From Panonychus citri (taxonomy: Eukaryota > Arthropoda > Arachnida > Trombidiformes > Tetranychidae): a DNA stretch of 64,000 bases. Position 1 is the stretch's first letter; each line of letters begins with the position of its first letter. Shown piece after piece: positions 1 through 10,243 of the stretch. The position numbers and the translations under genes were made by a program. The notes beneath the pieces are model-generated. The model did not search any database and had not been told where the DNA came from. It saw only the letters and a list, made by a program, of their open reading frames with translations. The DNA lies in assembly GCF_014898815.1 (NCBI RefSeq), contig NW_026515539.1, positions 2,294,001-2,358,000 of the forward strand. Reading direction: 5' to 3'.

Positions 1-661
1 CAACCAGAGATCAACAATTCACAAATTTACTCTACTTCTATAAATTATACCAACACAGCCACACAATTCCAATAATTCCAACATAAATATTCTCGTTCTT
101 TGCTATTATTTATTCATGATGATAATGATGGATAATCAAAGTTTATCTCTAACATATTTGTCTCAAATATAAACAAAAAGATTATGTTGTATACCAAAAA
201 CTTTGCCAGTAATAATCTTCTCCCTTCATCCATTTCTCTTTCTGATTGTCATGCTTCTTCTGTCTTTCACTATTTTGATTTATTAGATTTGCTTTTCCAT
301 TTTCAGCTTTTCCACTGATGCACTTTTCTCACCTTCCCTTTATCTCTCTCATGGTCATTGATATTTTGCTGAAATCGAATCTTCAAAATCAAATTAGAAA
401 ATCCAAAATGATTTACCAAGTGTCATAACTACATTATGATTTATTCCCAAATTAATTAAAGTCAAGTTAACAACAAACTGGTTTACATAATAATATTGGA
501 AAAAAGTTGAGAAGAAAATAGAAGGTGAGAAAGAGAAAAATTTGATTATTAGAAATAAAGAATCAAAGGAAAGAAAATGAATTGTTAATCATAATTCTGT
601 TTTCAATGTTTCATTTAATTTCTTTTTCATCCACAATTTATACACAACTCAATTTATTCAT
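1..661. other. Non-coding flank downstream of TSR1
   Basis: AT-rich sequence beyond the TSR1 stop codon. I see no open frame with convincing splice sites and no recognisable protein. It should hold the TSR1 3' UTR and intergenic DNA. Confidence 0.5.
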
Positions 662-3115
662 TTACTCATCTAATTGATTAGAATCCATTGTAATTGATTT
701 CGGTTTCTCGACAGTCTCATCGAAACACCATTTTGGAAAAACTCTTTTATACAAATTCATTAAAACGGTGTCATTAGAGGTCAGGGGGCGATCGAAAATA
801 CATTTCATGTGCCCATGAGTTCCCAAAGGTTCCTTAATGTGACCATGGCGACCATATTTAGACCTTAACTCGACTGGTTGGAACCACTTGATATCTTCTC
901 GATTGAAGAACATGTACCTCACAACGGCCGATTTACCGACGACTTTGAAAGGATGGCCACTTATTCTGATCCGTTTAACGACAACTCGATCTGGATTAAT
1001 GTTGAGTAAAGATCCGATTGCGACTAATTTCTGGGTTCCATCTTTGTTTCTCTTGTAGGCAACAGCGGAAGCGGGTGGAAAAGTGATCGGGGCATAGAAA
1101 GAAGCCACGACTGATCCGCTGGTGGGGAAAAATCTCTCGAATTTAAATTTATCTCCATTAGTATGAGCAGAGTAAATGGGTCGAGTTACAAAACGACGAA
1201 AACCAAGGTGGATGATTAACTCATCTTTGGACTTGATTGGTTCCTCATCTTCCTCGCAATTAACTCGACGAAGGACAACATTCATCAAAGACATTTTCTG
1301 TTCGTAGGGTAAAATACCAACTAATACCAATGGATTGGATTTAGTTGATTGTTGATAATATTCAACTAATTCAATTGGAACCTTTTCCAATACAATCTCA
1401 ACATAAGATCCTGCTGGTGCTTCGGTGAGACTTTCTTCTTTAAATTGTTTGATTATATGTTTACGAGAATGATCAAAGTTAGCAAATTGAAAGATTTTGC
1501 TATAATCATCTGGAAGATTTTCTTTTGGATTCCATGGAGAGTGAATGAAACTTTTCAATCCTCTGTAGCGAGCAAATCGTTGACGAGCTTCAACATCGGT
1601 TGGTGTGTCGATCTCATCAGGGAACAATTCGTTTTCTCGAGCTTCACGGAATTTGGTCAGAGCTTTTTCTTCCTCTTCTATGTCCATTTTCTCATCATAA
1701 TCGCCTTCACCGGTTTCACCAATTGTCATCGTCTCAAATTCTTCTTCTTCTGGGTCGCCTTCGATTTCATCGTCACTATCTTTATCATCGACTGGCTGTT
1801 CACCTTCATAATCCTCGTCATCACAATCTGAGTCCGAATCAAGAGTCGATTTAGAGTCATTCTTATCGTTTTCTTCATTAGGGTCAATTATCCAAGCAGC
1901 CTGATAGTCGGATGTTCCTTTAGGAACCTTGACCACTTTCTTTTTAGCCTTATCCGTTGCTTCGGCCAATTCTTCTGGTGTAGGCCAAGTTTGTTCCCCT
2001 GCCATGGGATCAGGTTCATTTTCCGATTCCAAACATTCTTGTTTCAGTGGATCTGGTCTGAGAATCGTATCGGTTTTAATAGCGTCCATTTGTCGAGCGG
2101 GATTTCGGTTGTTATTTTGCAATGGCCTTGGATCATCAAGTAAAGTGATCGATTTCATTTGGAAATTTTTCCATCCTGGAATATGAATTAATCCGTTCGC
2201 ATCTAACTTATTATGACGAAGATAACCGTAGACCTTAAGCAATTGATCTTTTTCGTTATAATCAAATTTATCTGCTAAAATCAAAGAGTGATGACTATGA
2301 AGAGCGACTTTCCTTTTCTTACAATTACAAACCAATTGTAACAATTGTAAAATCTCAGTTGTTGTGTCAATTTTATGAACCTTCTCGTCGGGAAATCGAG
2401 CATCTATCGCTTTTTGGATATTCTTTTTAACTGCCGCTCTTTGTTTATTATTGATTTCTTCTAATCCACAAACAATGTGCATTGTGGTTGGTAAACAATG
2501 ATAGTAAATACTATTAAGATTTTCATTAGTGGTTAATGAATATTCCTCATCGGCATCAACAGGATGAATTATCAAAAGTAAATCAGATACTTTAGCAGCA
2601 TCCAAATTGTAGTAAAGATCATCCGATGGGTACAAAAATTGATATCGAACCTTAAATCGGGGAATAGTCACAAAGAATGAACCTAAATAAGAAAAGAGAT
2701 AATAAAATGTCAATCTAACTTCACACTGAATTCAAAGAACAAAATCTCTACTAAAAACTATCGAACAATTAATAAGAATATTAATAGATTGACACAGAAT
2801 TAATATTCCACACAAACAGATTTAAAGTGAAAGAAACACAACAATCGACTTACCTTGTTGAGAGCGATCAATGATTAAATCTTGTCCACATTTCTCCAGA
2901 TAATCAAGAAAATCTTCGATTGATGAACTACTATTGTTGAACAGAGTGACCAAAATCGGTGGACAATTATCGTAACCAATTTTTCTTTTCTTATTCAAAA
3001 TGGCTTCACGTTTCTTTTTCCTCAATTGGCTCATCTGGTTGCGTCTTTGGACTCTTTTCGATTGTTGTCTCGCTTTCCATGATTTCTGTTTAACATCCAC
3101 CTTTTCAACTGCCAT
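662..3115 (-). CDS. TSR1: TSR1, pre-rRNA processing / 40S maturation factor
   Basis: TSR1 is a GTPase-like factor (related to Bms1 but without GTPase activity) that binds cytoplasmic pre-40S particles and is needed for small-subunit maturation. Two coding exons are visible: 2854-3115 and 662-2682, joined by a GT-AG intron. Together they are 2283 nt, in frame, giving 760 residues, close to the roughly 800 usual for the family. The N terminus is very basic (MAVEKVDVKQKSWKARQQSK). The intron splits a Gly codon, giving the join QQG-SFFVTIPRF. A long acidic Asp/Glu-rich segment sits in the middle, as in other TSR1 proteins, and the C-terminal half carries the conserved core (HLGFRRFVTRPIYS, GHPFKVVGKSAVVRYMFF). 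The start is the ATG at 3115. MSH5 lies 340 bases upstream on the same strand. Identification rests on recognised family sequence and is secure. Confidence 0.95.
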
Positions 3116-3254
3116 TTTGAATATTCAATTCGAATTGTTAACAATTAAAATTATGGAACAATAACAATAAATAAAATCAAAAGTAATTTGATTGTTCGCA
3201 AGACATTTGAAGTTACTGATGTTTTGGAAGTAAACAAAACCCACAACTGTGAAA

Positions 3255-3260
3255 CACGTG
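3255..3260. promoter_or_regulatory. CACGTG E-box upstream of TSR1
   Basis: A perfect palindromic E-box (core of ACACGTGT) about 140 bases upstream of the TSR1 start codon. In animals CACGTG is the Myc/Max site, and ribosome-biogenesis genes are classic Myc targets, so a functional role is plausible. The assignment is inference from motif and position only. A six-base palindrome can also occur by chance. Confidence 0.35.
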
Positions 3261-3455
3261 TTGAAGGGATCGTTTATTTATAAAAAATAGAATTTCGATA
3301 AATATTTTCAAAAGCTTTTTGTCTTTTAGCTTTTTCAATTTAACTTTTTAAAATTGGGATACAAATTGATTTTTTTAATTAACTCAAAGGTTAATTGAAA
3401 TGAGAGCTGTAACAAAAAAAAACGAATAACATATTCGGAATGAAAATAAATCTTT

Positions 3456-6405
3456 TTATGATTTAAATGGAGTTCTAAGTGCTGAGTAAGGTGAATGTAT
3501 TGATGATCGAGGTGAATTGGTTGATGATGTAAAAGGAGAATTGATTGGTGTTTGAATAGGAGGTCGAAATGGTCGTTGAAATGTGGGTGGAATTGGTGAA
3601 ACTATTTCTTTGAGAAACTTTAACCCGTCAAAATCAGGTGAATCAAAATTAGTGGAATCGAATTTATCTGAAATGGAAATTAACTTTTCAGCATATTTTT
3701 GCAAAGAAACTGTTGGTCGAGAGACAATAGAACCACCGGTTTTTAATTGTTCCTCTATCTCTTCGGATCGTTTCAATAAAAGATCAGCTAAACCAGTGGC
3801 TTTGATTATTAATGAAGCTTGACTTGATGAAGCTTTTCCAGGAGACAATTTATAAGAATAATTAACATCATCTCCTTCTAATGTAACATTTGGAGTCCAG
3901 AATGAGATTTGACAAGAGTTTTTAACATATTCATTGATGGTGAGAAAATGGGTAGCCAGAAATACATGAGGAACATGATCAGCTTGAGAAAAATAATTAA
4001 TGAGAGCTGAAAGTAGGCTAATTCCACTGACTGGATCAGTTCCTTTTCCTAGCTCATCAATCACGAAAACAGATCGTTCAGTTTTTTCTCGGGTCATAAG
4101 TGCCGCTTGTTTGAGATCCAAGACGTAAGATGATAAGCCCGTTGAAATGGACTCAATTGTTTTTACTCGAGTCATAATTCGTTCCATTACGCAAATATTT
4201 GCATATTTTGCTGGCACGAAGCTCCCAATGTGAGCCATGTAAATGATTAGAGCCATTTGTTTCAGATGAATACTTTTACCGCTTGCATTTGGACCAGTTA
4301 TGATTCTTATCTTTCCAGGTTGATTTCCTGTTTTGCTATCGTTTGCGACATACGAGTTGACAAATATCTCTTGAAGAGGATGCCGCCCTTCTTCAACTTC
4401 TATTTCATCATTGTCATTGAAAACAGGTCTCTTGTACTTGAAACATCTCGATGTCTCCGCTATTGCGATGTACCTGATTTATAAATCAATTAAAAAAATC
4501 AATTTCAAGTGCAAATAAATATAATAATAAAAGAGATAAAAAAACTAATCAAAATCCAAGACTATGGTAAATTAATTATACTTACGCATCAATTTGAGCA
4601 CAAAGATGAGCCAATTCATCCAAAACACTGATTCCATTCAAGACCTTGAGTTGAAGCTGGACAAGTAGCTTACGCTGTTTCTCTGTTATTTCAATAAGAA
4701 TATCACCAAAAGTTTCATCTAGTTCTCTTGTCATTGGTGATTTATAGAAACCAGATTCTCCAACTCGATAACGAAATTCTAGTCCAGCAATTTTAAAGTT
4801 GTTTTCAAACATTTGTCCAGGATTAAGTGGAACTTTCAAATGAAAACCAAGGTGAGTTGCATAGATGATTTGACAAGAAGGAATTCTGTCAACATAACGA
4901 GAGAATTCTTTCATTCCATATTGGTGCATGATATCAGGTAGTTTTCCAAAAAGATTTTTCAATTCATCAAGATCCATGTCTATTTTTCTATTAATCTCGA
5001 ATCTTCCAGTTGCACGGGATTCACGAAAATCGATTACAGCATCAATCAGATCGATAATGTCTGAAAGTCGACTTGAGTCAAAAACATCAACAAAATATGA
5101 AGCAATGGAAAAGTTGTTCTTGATGTTTCTTAAATACTCATAAACTCTCTGAGTAAGTTTGGCTGTTCGTAGTAATTTAGCCCAATCGTTGACATTACAA
5201 TCAGCATAGCGCATTTTCTCAATCACTGATGAAGGATCTTGAATTCCTTTCAAACAGCTTTTTATGCCATCAGCTATTGACGGGGTGTCGAAGAAAAATT
5301 GAACCATATCAAGCCTTTCATTGAGCTCTTGTACATTTTTAGTTGGCTGATTAAAAAGCTTCTTCAAATGACGAGATCCAATTCGAGTTGAACATCGATT
5401 GTAAAGGGCGAAAAGGCTTAAACCTTCTTTACGTGAGTTACCCTGCTTGTAGACGGAAGGATGATTTTCAATTGCAAAAATTTGGAGAGCCAATTTGGAT
5501 TGTGAATCAAGATAGATCAAATCTTGTAGAGTGACGGTGGATATTCCATTGATAATAATCTTTTGTCCATCACCATCAGAGATTAAATTGGAACTTTCAA
5601 TCTCCTTTATGAGAGCACCAAGAGCGAGTAATGTTATTTTTTGAGAAGAGTCAAGTAACGTTGAAAGATACATTAACTTTTGTCTTGGGTCAGAGAATGT
5701 CGGCATATCTGATACTTGCAGTTGAAAGACTTTAGCCCAGGCTTCATCAGGCAGAAAATCGGACGCTTGACGAGTCATAATGATTCCAGAAAATTCATTT
5801 ATTCCTTCCAAGTCAATAGATTCATCGAAATCATCACTATAAGCATCTGATTCTTCAAACATACTTAATCTTCTGGATCCCGAAAATGGTGATTCTCGAC
5901 AGTCCATATTACGAGCTCTTTTTGACCCATTTCCATCATCACCACCAAAGAATCCAGCCCTTTCCCGTTCATTTGCCGAGTCTCTTCCAAATAGACCGTC
6001 TTGAGACTGCTGTCGATTGTCACCTAATCCAGTTGAATCTCCATTAACGGGTAAAATCAATTGTTTAACTGCAAACATCAAACGATCCTTGACCTTCGAG
6101 TCAAGTCTTGTTGAGATGAGTATTTTTTTAGGTTCAACTTGTAGGACAACTTTATCTATTACCGACAAATCACCAGCCACTTCAGTTTGATCTTCAAAAA
6201 GGAAAAATCTATTCCTTTTGGTTGAATAATAAGCAAACCCTAAAAGGTGAGTACTGTAATGAACAGATAAGATGTTACCTTCACCATGATCTTCAATCAC
6301 TTCATCTCCTCCATCAGCCAACTCATCGACAGGACAATTATTAACACTAATCCCACCAGATCCTCTATTAGATAAACGAGATCCAATAAACGGTGAACTA
6401 ATCAT
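3456..6405 (-). CDS. MSH5: MSH5, meiotic MutS homologue
   Basis: MSH5 pairs with MSH4 as MutS-gamma, which stabilises recombination intermediates and promotes crossovers in meiosis. There are two exons, 4586-6405 and 3456-4473. They are joined in frame through a GC|G Ala codon and total 2838 nt (945 residues; human MSH5 has 834). The start is the ATG at 6405. Landmarks are the conserved ENHPSVYKQGNSRKEGLSLF and PTKNVQELNERLDMVQFFF segments of the core, the Walker A loop GPNASGKS encoded near 4270-4300, Walker B FVIDELGKGTD, and the ATPase segment PHVFLATHF. The match to MSH5 is much better than to MSH4 or MSH2. A hydrophilic insert of roughly 90 residues, rich in Gly, Arg, Ser and Asp (about residues 125-215), separates the N-terminal domain from the core. 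The C-terminal tail is Pro/Ser/Thr-rich. The gene is divergent from the PGRP-like gene at 7021. Confidence 0.93.
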
Positions 6406-7020
6406 AATAATCAATTAACAATTTCAACAATAAAAAAGATAAAACAAAAGCCACAGAGAAAAATAAAAAAGAAGTCAAATCAGAACGAAAACCAATTGAC
6501 CGAATGACAACAAAGCCAAAAAGAGAAGAAAAAAAAATTCGAATTCGATTTAATTTCTTACCAAGAGAAAAAAGAAAAACCAATGAGTCATAATGACATT
6601 TGTTCTTCTCTTAGTTGGATAATTTAGTCTACAGACTAAAATTTGTCATTTTTTCTTTTAATTGTCCAGGATGGAAATTCCATCGAAAGGAATCAAAATC
6701 AAATGTAAGTAGCAATTAGTTAACCAATTTGATTGTTTTCTTAATTTGATTACATTTCGATTACTGTGATTATGTGAAACCCTTTGATTTTTTGTTGACA
6801 CTGAAAGTCTACAATTGGGACAAGCTGATTGTGGAAATTAACTAAGTAAAATTGTCAATTTGTTTTGAATATTTAACTAATTAAAACCCGTATCAATTGA
6901 TTGTATTGATTGGAAAAAGGGTTAACAATTTGTGGTGAAAAAAAGGTAACAAAATCACTTTGGGTGTTTGGATTAGTATTACTGAGATCAATTTACTTTT
7001 ATTTCATCTTTTATATAGAA
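6406..7020. other. Divergent intergenic region between MSH5 and the PGRP-like gene
   Basis: About 615 bases separate the two start codons, which point away from each other, so both promoters should lie here. The sequence is AT-rich. I see no strong TATA box and no small gene with convincing splice sites. Confidence 0.4.
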
Positions 7021-7945
7021 ATGAAAACTGTAACCTTTGGTTATTTAATCGCTTCTCTAATTGTTTTAATCTATTTTTCTTTCACCTCAGCAGATTCAGT
7101 GGATATTGATGGTAAGTAATACGTTTAACCTTAAAAATTATTCGAAATTCGACTAATTTATTGTTATCATGTGAAGACACTTTCGATTCATCTATTGAAC
7201 CGATTCACCTTGAAACTACTACTTGGTTTACTAAGCCAACTCGTCGTTCCCTAAATTACTGTAATTGGTTACAGTTTGTTAATCGATCTTCATGGGAAGC
7301 AAGTGCAACTGATCATGAGATCCCGATGATGGATTTACCTGTGGATAAGATTTTCGTCGATTTCACCTACAGCGAAAGATGTTCAAGTTTATATTCCTGT
7401 TCCTTTCACCTTAAATCAACTCAAGCTTATCATAAAAAGAGATTGGACTTTTTGATATTGCTTATAATTTCATGGTCGGTGACGATGCTAAGGTTTACAT
7501 TGGACGAGATTTTAATCATGCTCGAGCCTTTGACGATGATTATAACAACAATTCATTACTGATTGGGATTATCGGTGATTATGATGATCCATACGGAGCT
7601 TTGCCGCGATCGTTGGACATAATTTATAAATTAATCCGATGTGGTCAAGAAAAGGTAAATATATAAGATTTATCAATATAACTTTTTATTGTTATTAATA
7701 CTTACATGATACTTTGTTTGAATTCTAAGGGATATATCACTGAAAATATAACCATTTATGAACCAGTGGCTGATTATTGTCAAAAAGGACCAGGGAAAAG
7801 GTTTTATAATTATATTTCACTTGATCGAAAAAGAAAAGTTGATTATAAATGTTTGAATAACGATCAACGTAGATTTGGACCAGAGATTTTGAGAAATGGA
7901 TTGAAAATATTTTCTTCTAATTCAATTGACAATAATCTTGTTTGA
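7021..7945 (+). CDS. PGRP-like secreted protein (amidase_2 fold), reading frame disrupted
   Basis: Three exons: 7021-7111, 7177-7654 and 7730-7945, with GT-AG junctions. Exon 1 encodes a signal peptide (MKTVTFGYLIASLIVLIYFS). Exon 2 resembles peptidoglycan recognition proteins: FVNRSSWEA (family: SRxxWGA), a two-Cys pair (ERCSSLYSC), STQAYH, DIAYNFMVGDDAKVYIGRDF, and a GIIGDYDDP segment. Exon 3 continues with GYITENITIYEP. The frame breaks twice within about 20 bases, at an A5 run (7434-7438) and a T5 run (7449-7453); each behaves as one base too many. The conserved reading therefore passes through all three frames. Zinc ligands of catalytic PGRPs are mostly lost: the HHT site reads VDFT, and the T-x-CPG site reads QKGPG. 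The frame breaks may be sequence errors or real decay. Even if intact, the protein would probably be a non-catalytic relative. Confidence 0.65.
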
Positions 7946-8006
7946 TTAAATATATTTGTTGATTATTAAACCACAATTTAGACAATTGTGGTTAATTTAC
8001 TACTCA

Positions 8007-8382
8007 TCATGTCTTTTTACGAGGTTCGCGGGATCGTGTTGAGTTGACCATTCGTTGACTTTTATTAGGTGAGTACATTGCTTTCAGTTCCAGAAAAGTT
8101 TTCGCCATCTCCCCAAGTATAACTTCAGGTCCAATCAAAGGTTCCAACCTGATGAATAAAAAATCCAAAAAATCATGACCACTGGTCACTAGAAATAAGG
8201 ATAAAATTTACTCACCAGGATTGATAAGCATCACAACAAGACCTATTGGTCTTACAACATGTTCGAGCTGCATAAGGAATAGAACCACAAATAAGACTAA
8301 AGCAAAGAAACATTGGAGTCGATGAATGGACTGGAATCGACGAAAACAACAAAAACATTAATAGAAACCCTCTGAATATCAT
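8007..8382 (-). CDS. Small secreted cysteine-rich protein, unknown family
   Basis: Two exons, 8216-8382 and 8007-8148, joined by a short GT-AG intron that splits a Trp codon; 309 nt, 102 residues. The N terminus is a convincing signal peptide (MIFRGFLLMFLLFSSIPVHS). The mature part begins with six cysteines spaced C-x4-C-x9-CC-x5-CC, including ARTCCKTNRSCC. A helical-looking segment follows (LEPLIGPEVILGEMAKTFLEL), then a basic tail ending REPRKKT. An in-frame ATG at 8448 would add 22 residues and give a poorer signal peptide, so I chose 8382. I do not recognise the family. It could be a peptide hormone precursor, an antimicrobial or another secreted effector. It is tail to tail with the PGRP-like gene, 61 bases apart. 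Confidence 0.55.
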
Positions 8383-8448
8383 TGTAGGTTTACTAGTGAT
8401 CAATGAGCAGCGTCTTATTAACAAAAGAAACCAACAATCTAACATCAT

Positions 8449-9818
8449 CCATCCCCATTAACGCCACGATAAAGCAGCCATAGGATCCCTCATGTGATGG
8501 AAAAGTAAAATTAGTTCTCAATGCTGATTAGAATTGCGAAATGAGTTCATCGGATCCAATAACTAGGACAAAAGAAAAATAGATTCGATGAAAAAGTCAA
8601 ATTAGAAATGATTAGATTAATTTATGGATAATATTGAACTGTGGGTTATGATTGAACAGTTGGTGTTTACCTTTACCTGGAAATTTTAATGTTAATCAAC
8701 ATTTTGATTATTTGCTGTTTTCCTTTGAGGATACAAACCAAGTGTCAACTGAAAATTAAGTAATCTCATAAAAAAGAAATAAATAAATGTGATAAAAAAG
8801 ATACAAGGTTAAACAATCAGCGAATCATGTTTTAAATCTTCGATTAATGTCATTTGTGTGTGTATGTTAAATCAGATCATCCTCTTAATTAACCAATTCA
8901 TCAACCGGCATCACAATCGTTAGAATCAGTATCTTAATCGTCACTAAGTCAAAATCGCACTTTACTGTTGAGGAATTAAATTGCTTGAGGCACAAAACGG
9001 AAAAAAATCATTCTCTATAATATTAGTTGCCAATCTTTTTCTTCTTGATCCTAATCCATACCTTGACATGATGATATTACAATCAAAGAGGTAAATCAAA
9101 AGTTAAACACCAATTAATTCAATCACTTATCATCATAACAAATAACAATGTTTATAGTTTCTGATGTGAATGATGAATATCATAATTAACATGACGAGAT
9201 ATTGATCATGTCTTAATTTAATCCTCTAGAAAAGGTGACAGTTACAAACAACCAAAAAGATTGACTAAACTAACAGTAAAGGAAATAGCAATTAGTTAAA
9301 ATAAAAAGAACATCAAAATTAAATCAAAACTAATTACGGAAAATAAAAAAACTGTTTTCAATTAATTTTAAGACACAAAAGTAGACAAAGACAAAAAATA
9401 TAATTTAATAACTGCAGGTACCAGCAGAGGTGACGAAAACAAACCAACAGTAATCAAATTAGTTAAAAGTAGACTAATAACAATTAAAAAAAAGGTCAAA
9501 ACAATCAATAATTACAATAAGAAATCAATTAAAAAATGAGAATTAAAAATCAATCCAAAATCTTTGTTTACTATTGGGGGGCGAATAATAATTTCCATTA
9601 AAGATCAACAGTAATGAGAATGTGATTACCTGTTGATTATTTAATTAGCTCTTAATTTAATTATCTAATTTACCGTAATTATGGTTTCGAGTGATTTGTG
9701 ATAATTGTTGAAACTTTGTTTTCTTCATTGTAATTAACCAACAAAGAGAAAGAAAACTAATCATCATTTGATTTCTTCTTCTTTTTTCTCTCATTGTTTT
9801 CGCTTTGTTTTTCTTCAG
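8449..9818. other. AT-rich intergenic stretch
   Basis: No recognisable coding exon on either strand. It contains many short TTAAT/ATTAA and CAATTA words like the rest of the intergenic DNA. If the small membrane gene at 9819-10243 has earlier exons, they should lie here, but I could not find a convincing one. Confidence 0.4.
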
Positions 9819-10243
9819 TAAGTGTTGGTGTTTCTCTACCGATGCCATCATGTTACAACTTTCACCTTCTCTATCCAGGTAAGTTAATTGCTATTATTAT
9901 CATAATAATTCACAATTTTCTGTATTCTTAATTCATTACTAATGCTCAACCTGAGCATCAACAAAAATGAGACTCACGAACCGATTAAACTTGAATCACC
10001 ATCAACATGTTACAAAGCAATTGTGAGTTTCCACTCAGGTAGGAATCGGTTTTTTGTTTTACTCATTTAATCAAAAGTATATAATCAATTAATTGAATTT
10101 AAATGCAAATCAAATGTTTAATGTATTACATAGTTATTATGGTTTGCACTTTGATTACATTTGTCTTCATGATGATGATTTACCTGATAATACACCAATG
10201 GTTAATGAAGGAAAAATTATTTTACAGAATAAAATTAAACTAA
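9819..10243 (+). CDS. Candidate small single-pass membrane protein (3 exons; 5' end uncertain)
   Basis: Three short exons fit together by phase and splice signals: 9819-9878, 9956-10038 and 10134-10243. Exon one follows a long pyrimidine tract ending TTCTTCAG and ends CCAG|GTAAGT. Exon two follows a TTACTAAT branch-like element and ends TCAG|GTAGGA. Exon three follows ACATAG. Reading through gives an ectodomain-like stretch with one N-glycosylation sequon (KNETH), a strongly hydrophobic span (VIMVCTLITFVFMMMIYLII) and a short basic tail (HQWLMKEKLFYRIKLN) before TAA. Starting at the ATG at 9850 gives 73 residues. Because the first exon looks like an internal exon, and its upstream reading KCWCFST is open, this could instead be the 3' end of a longer receptor-like gene. 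No family recognised. Confidence 0.35.

Noticed and set aside
6398..6583. Hydrophobic open frame upstream of MSH5
   Set aside because: AT-driven composition and a non-ATG start. It adds nothing to MSH5, whose ATG at 6405 fits the family, and it has no recognisable motif.
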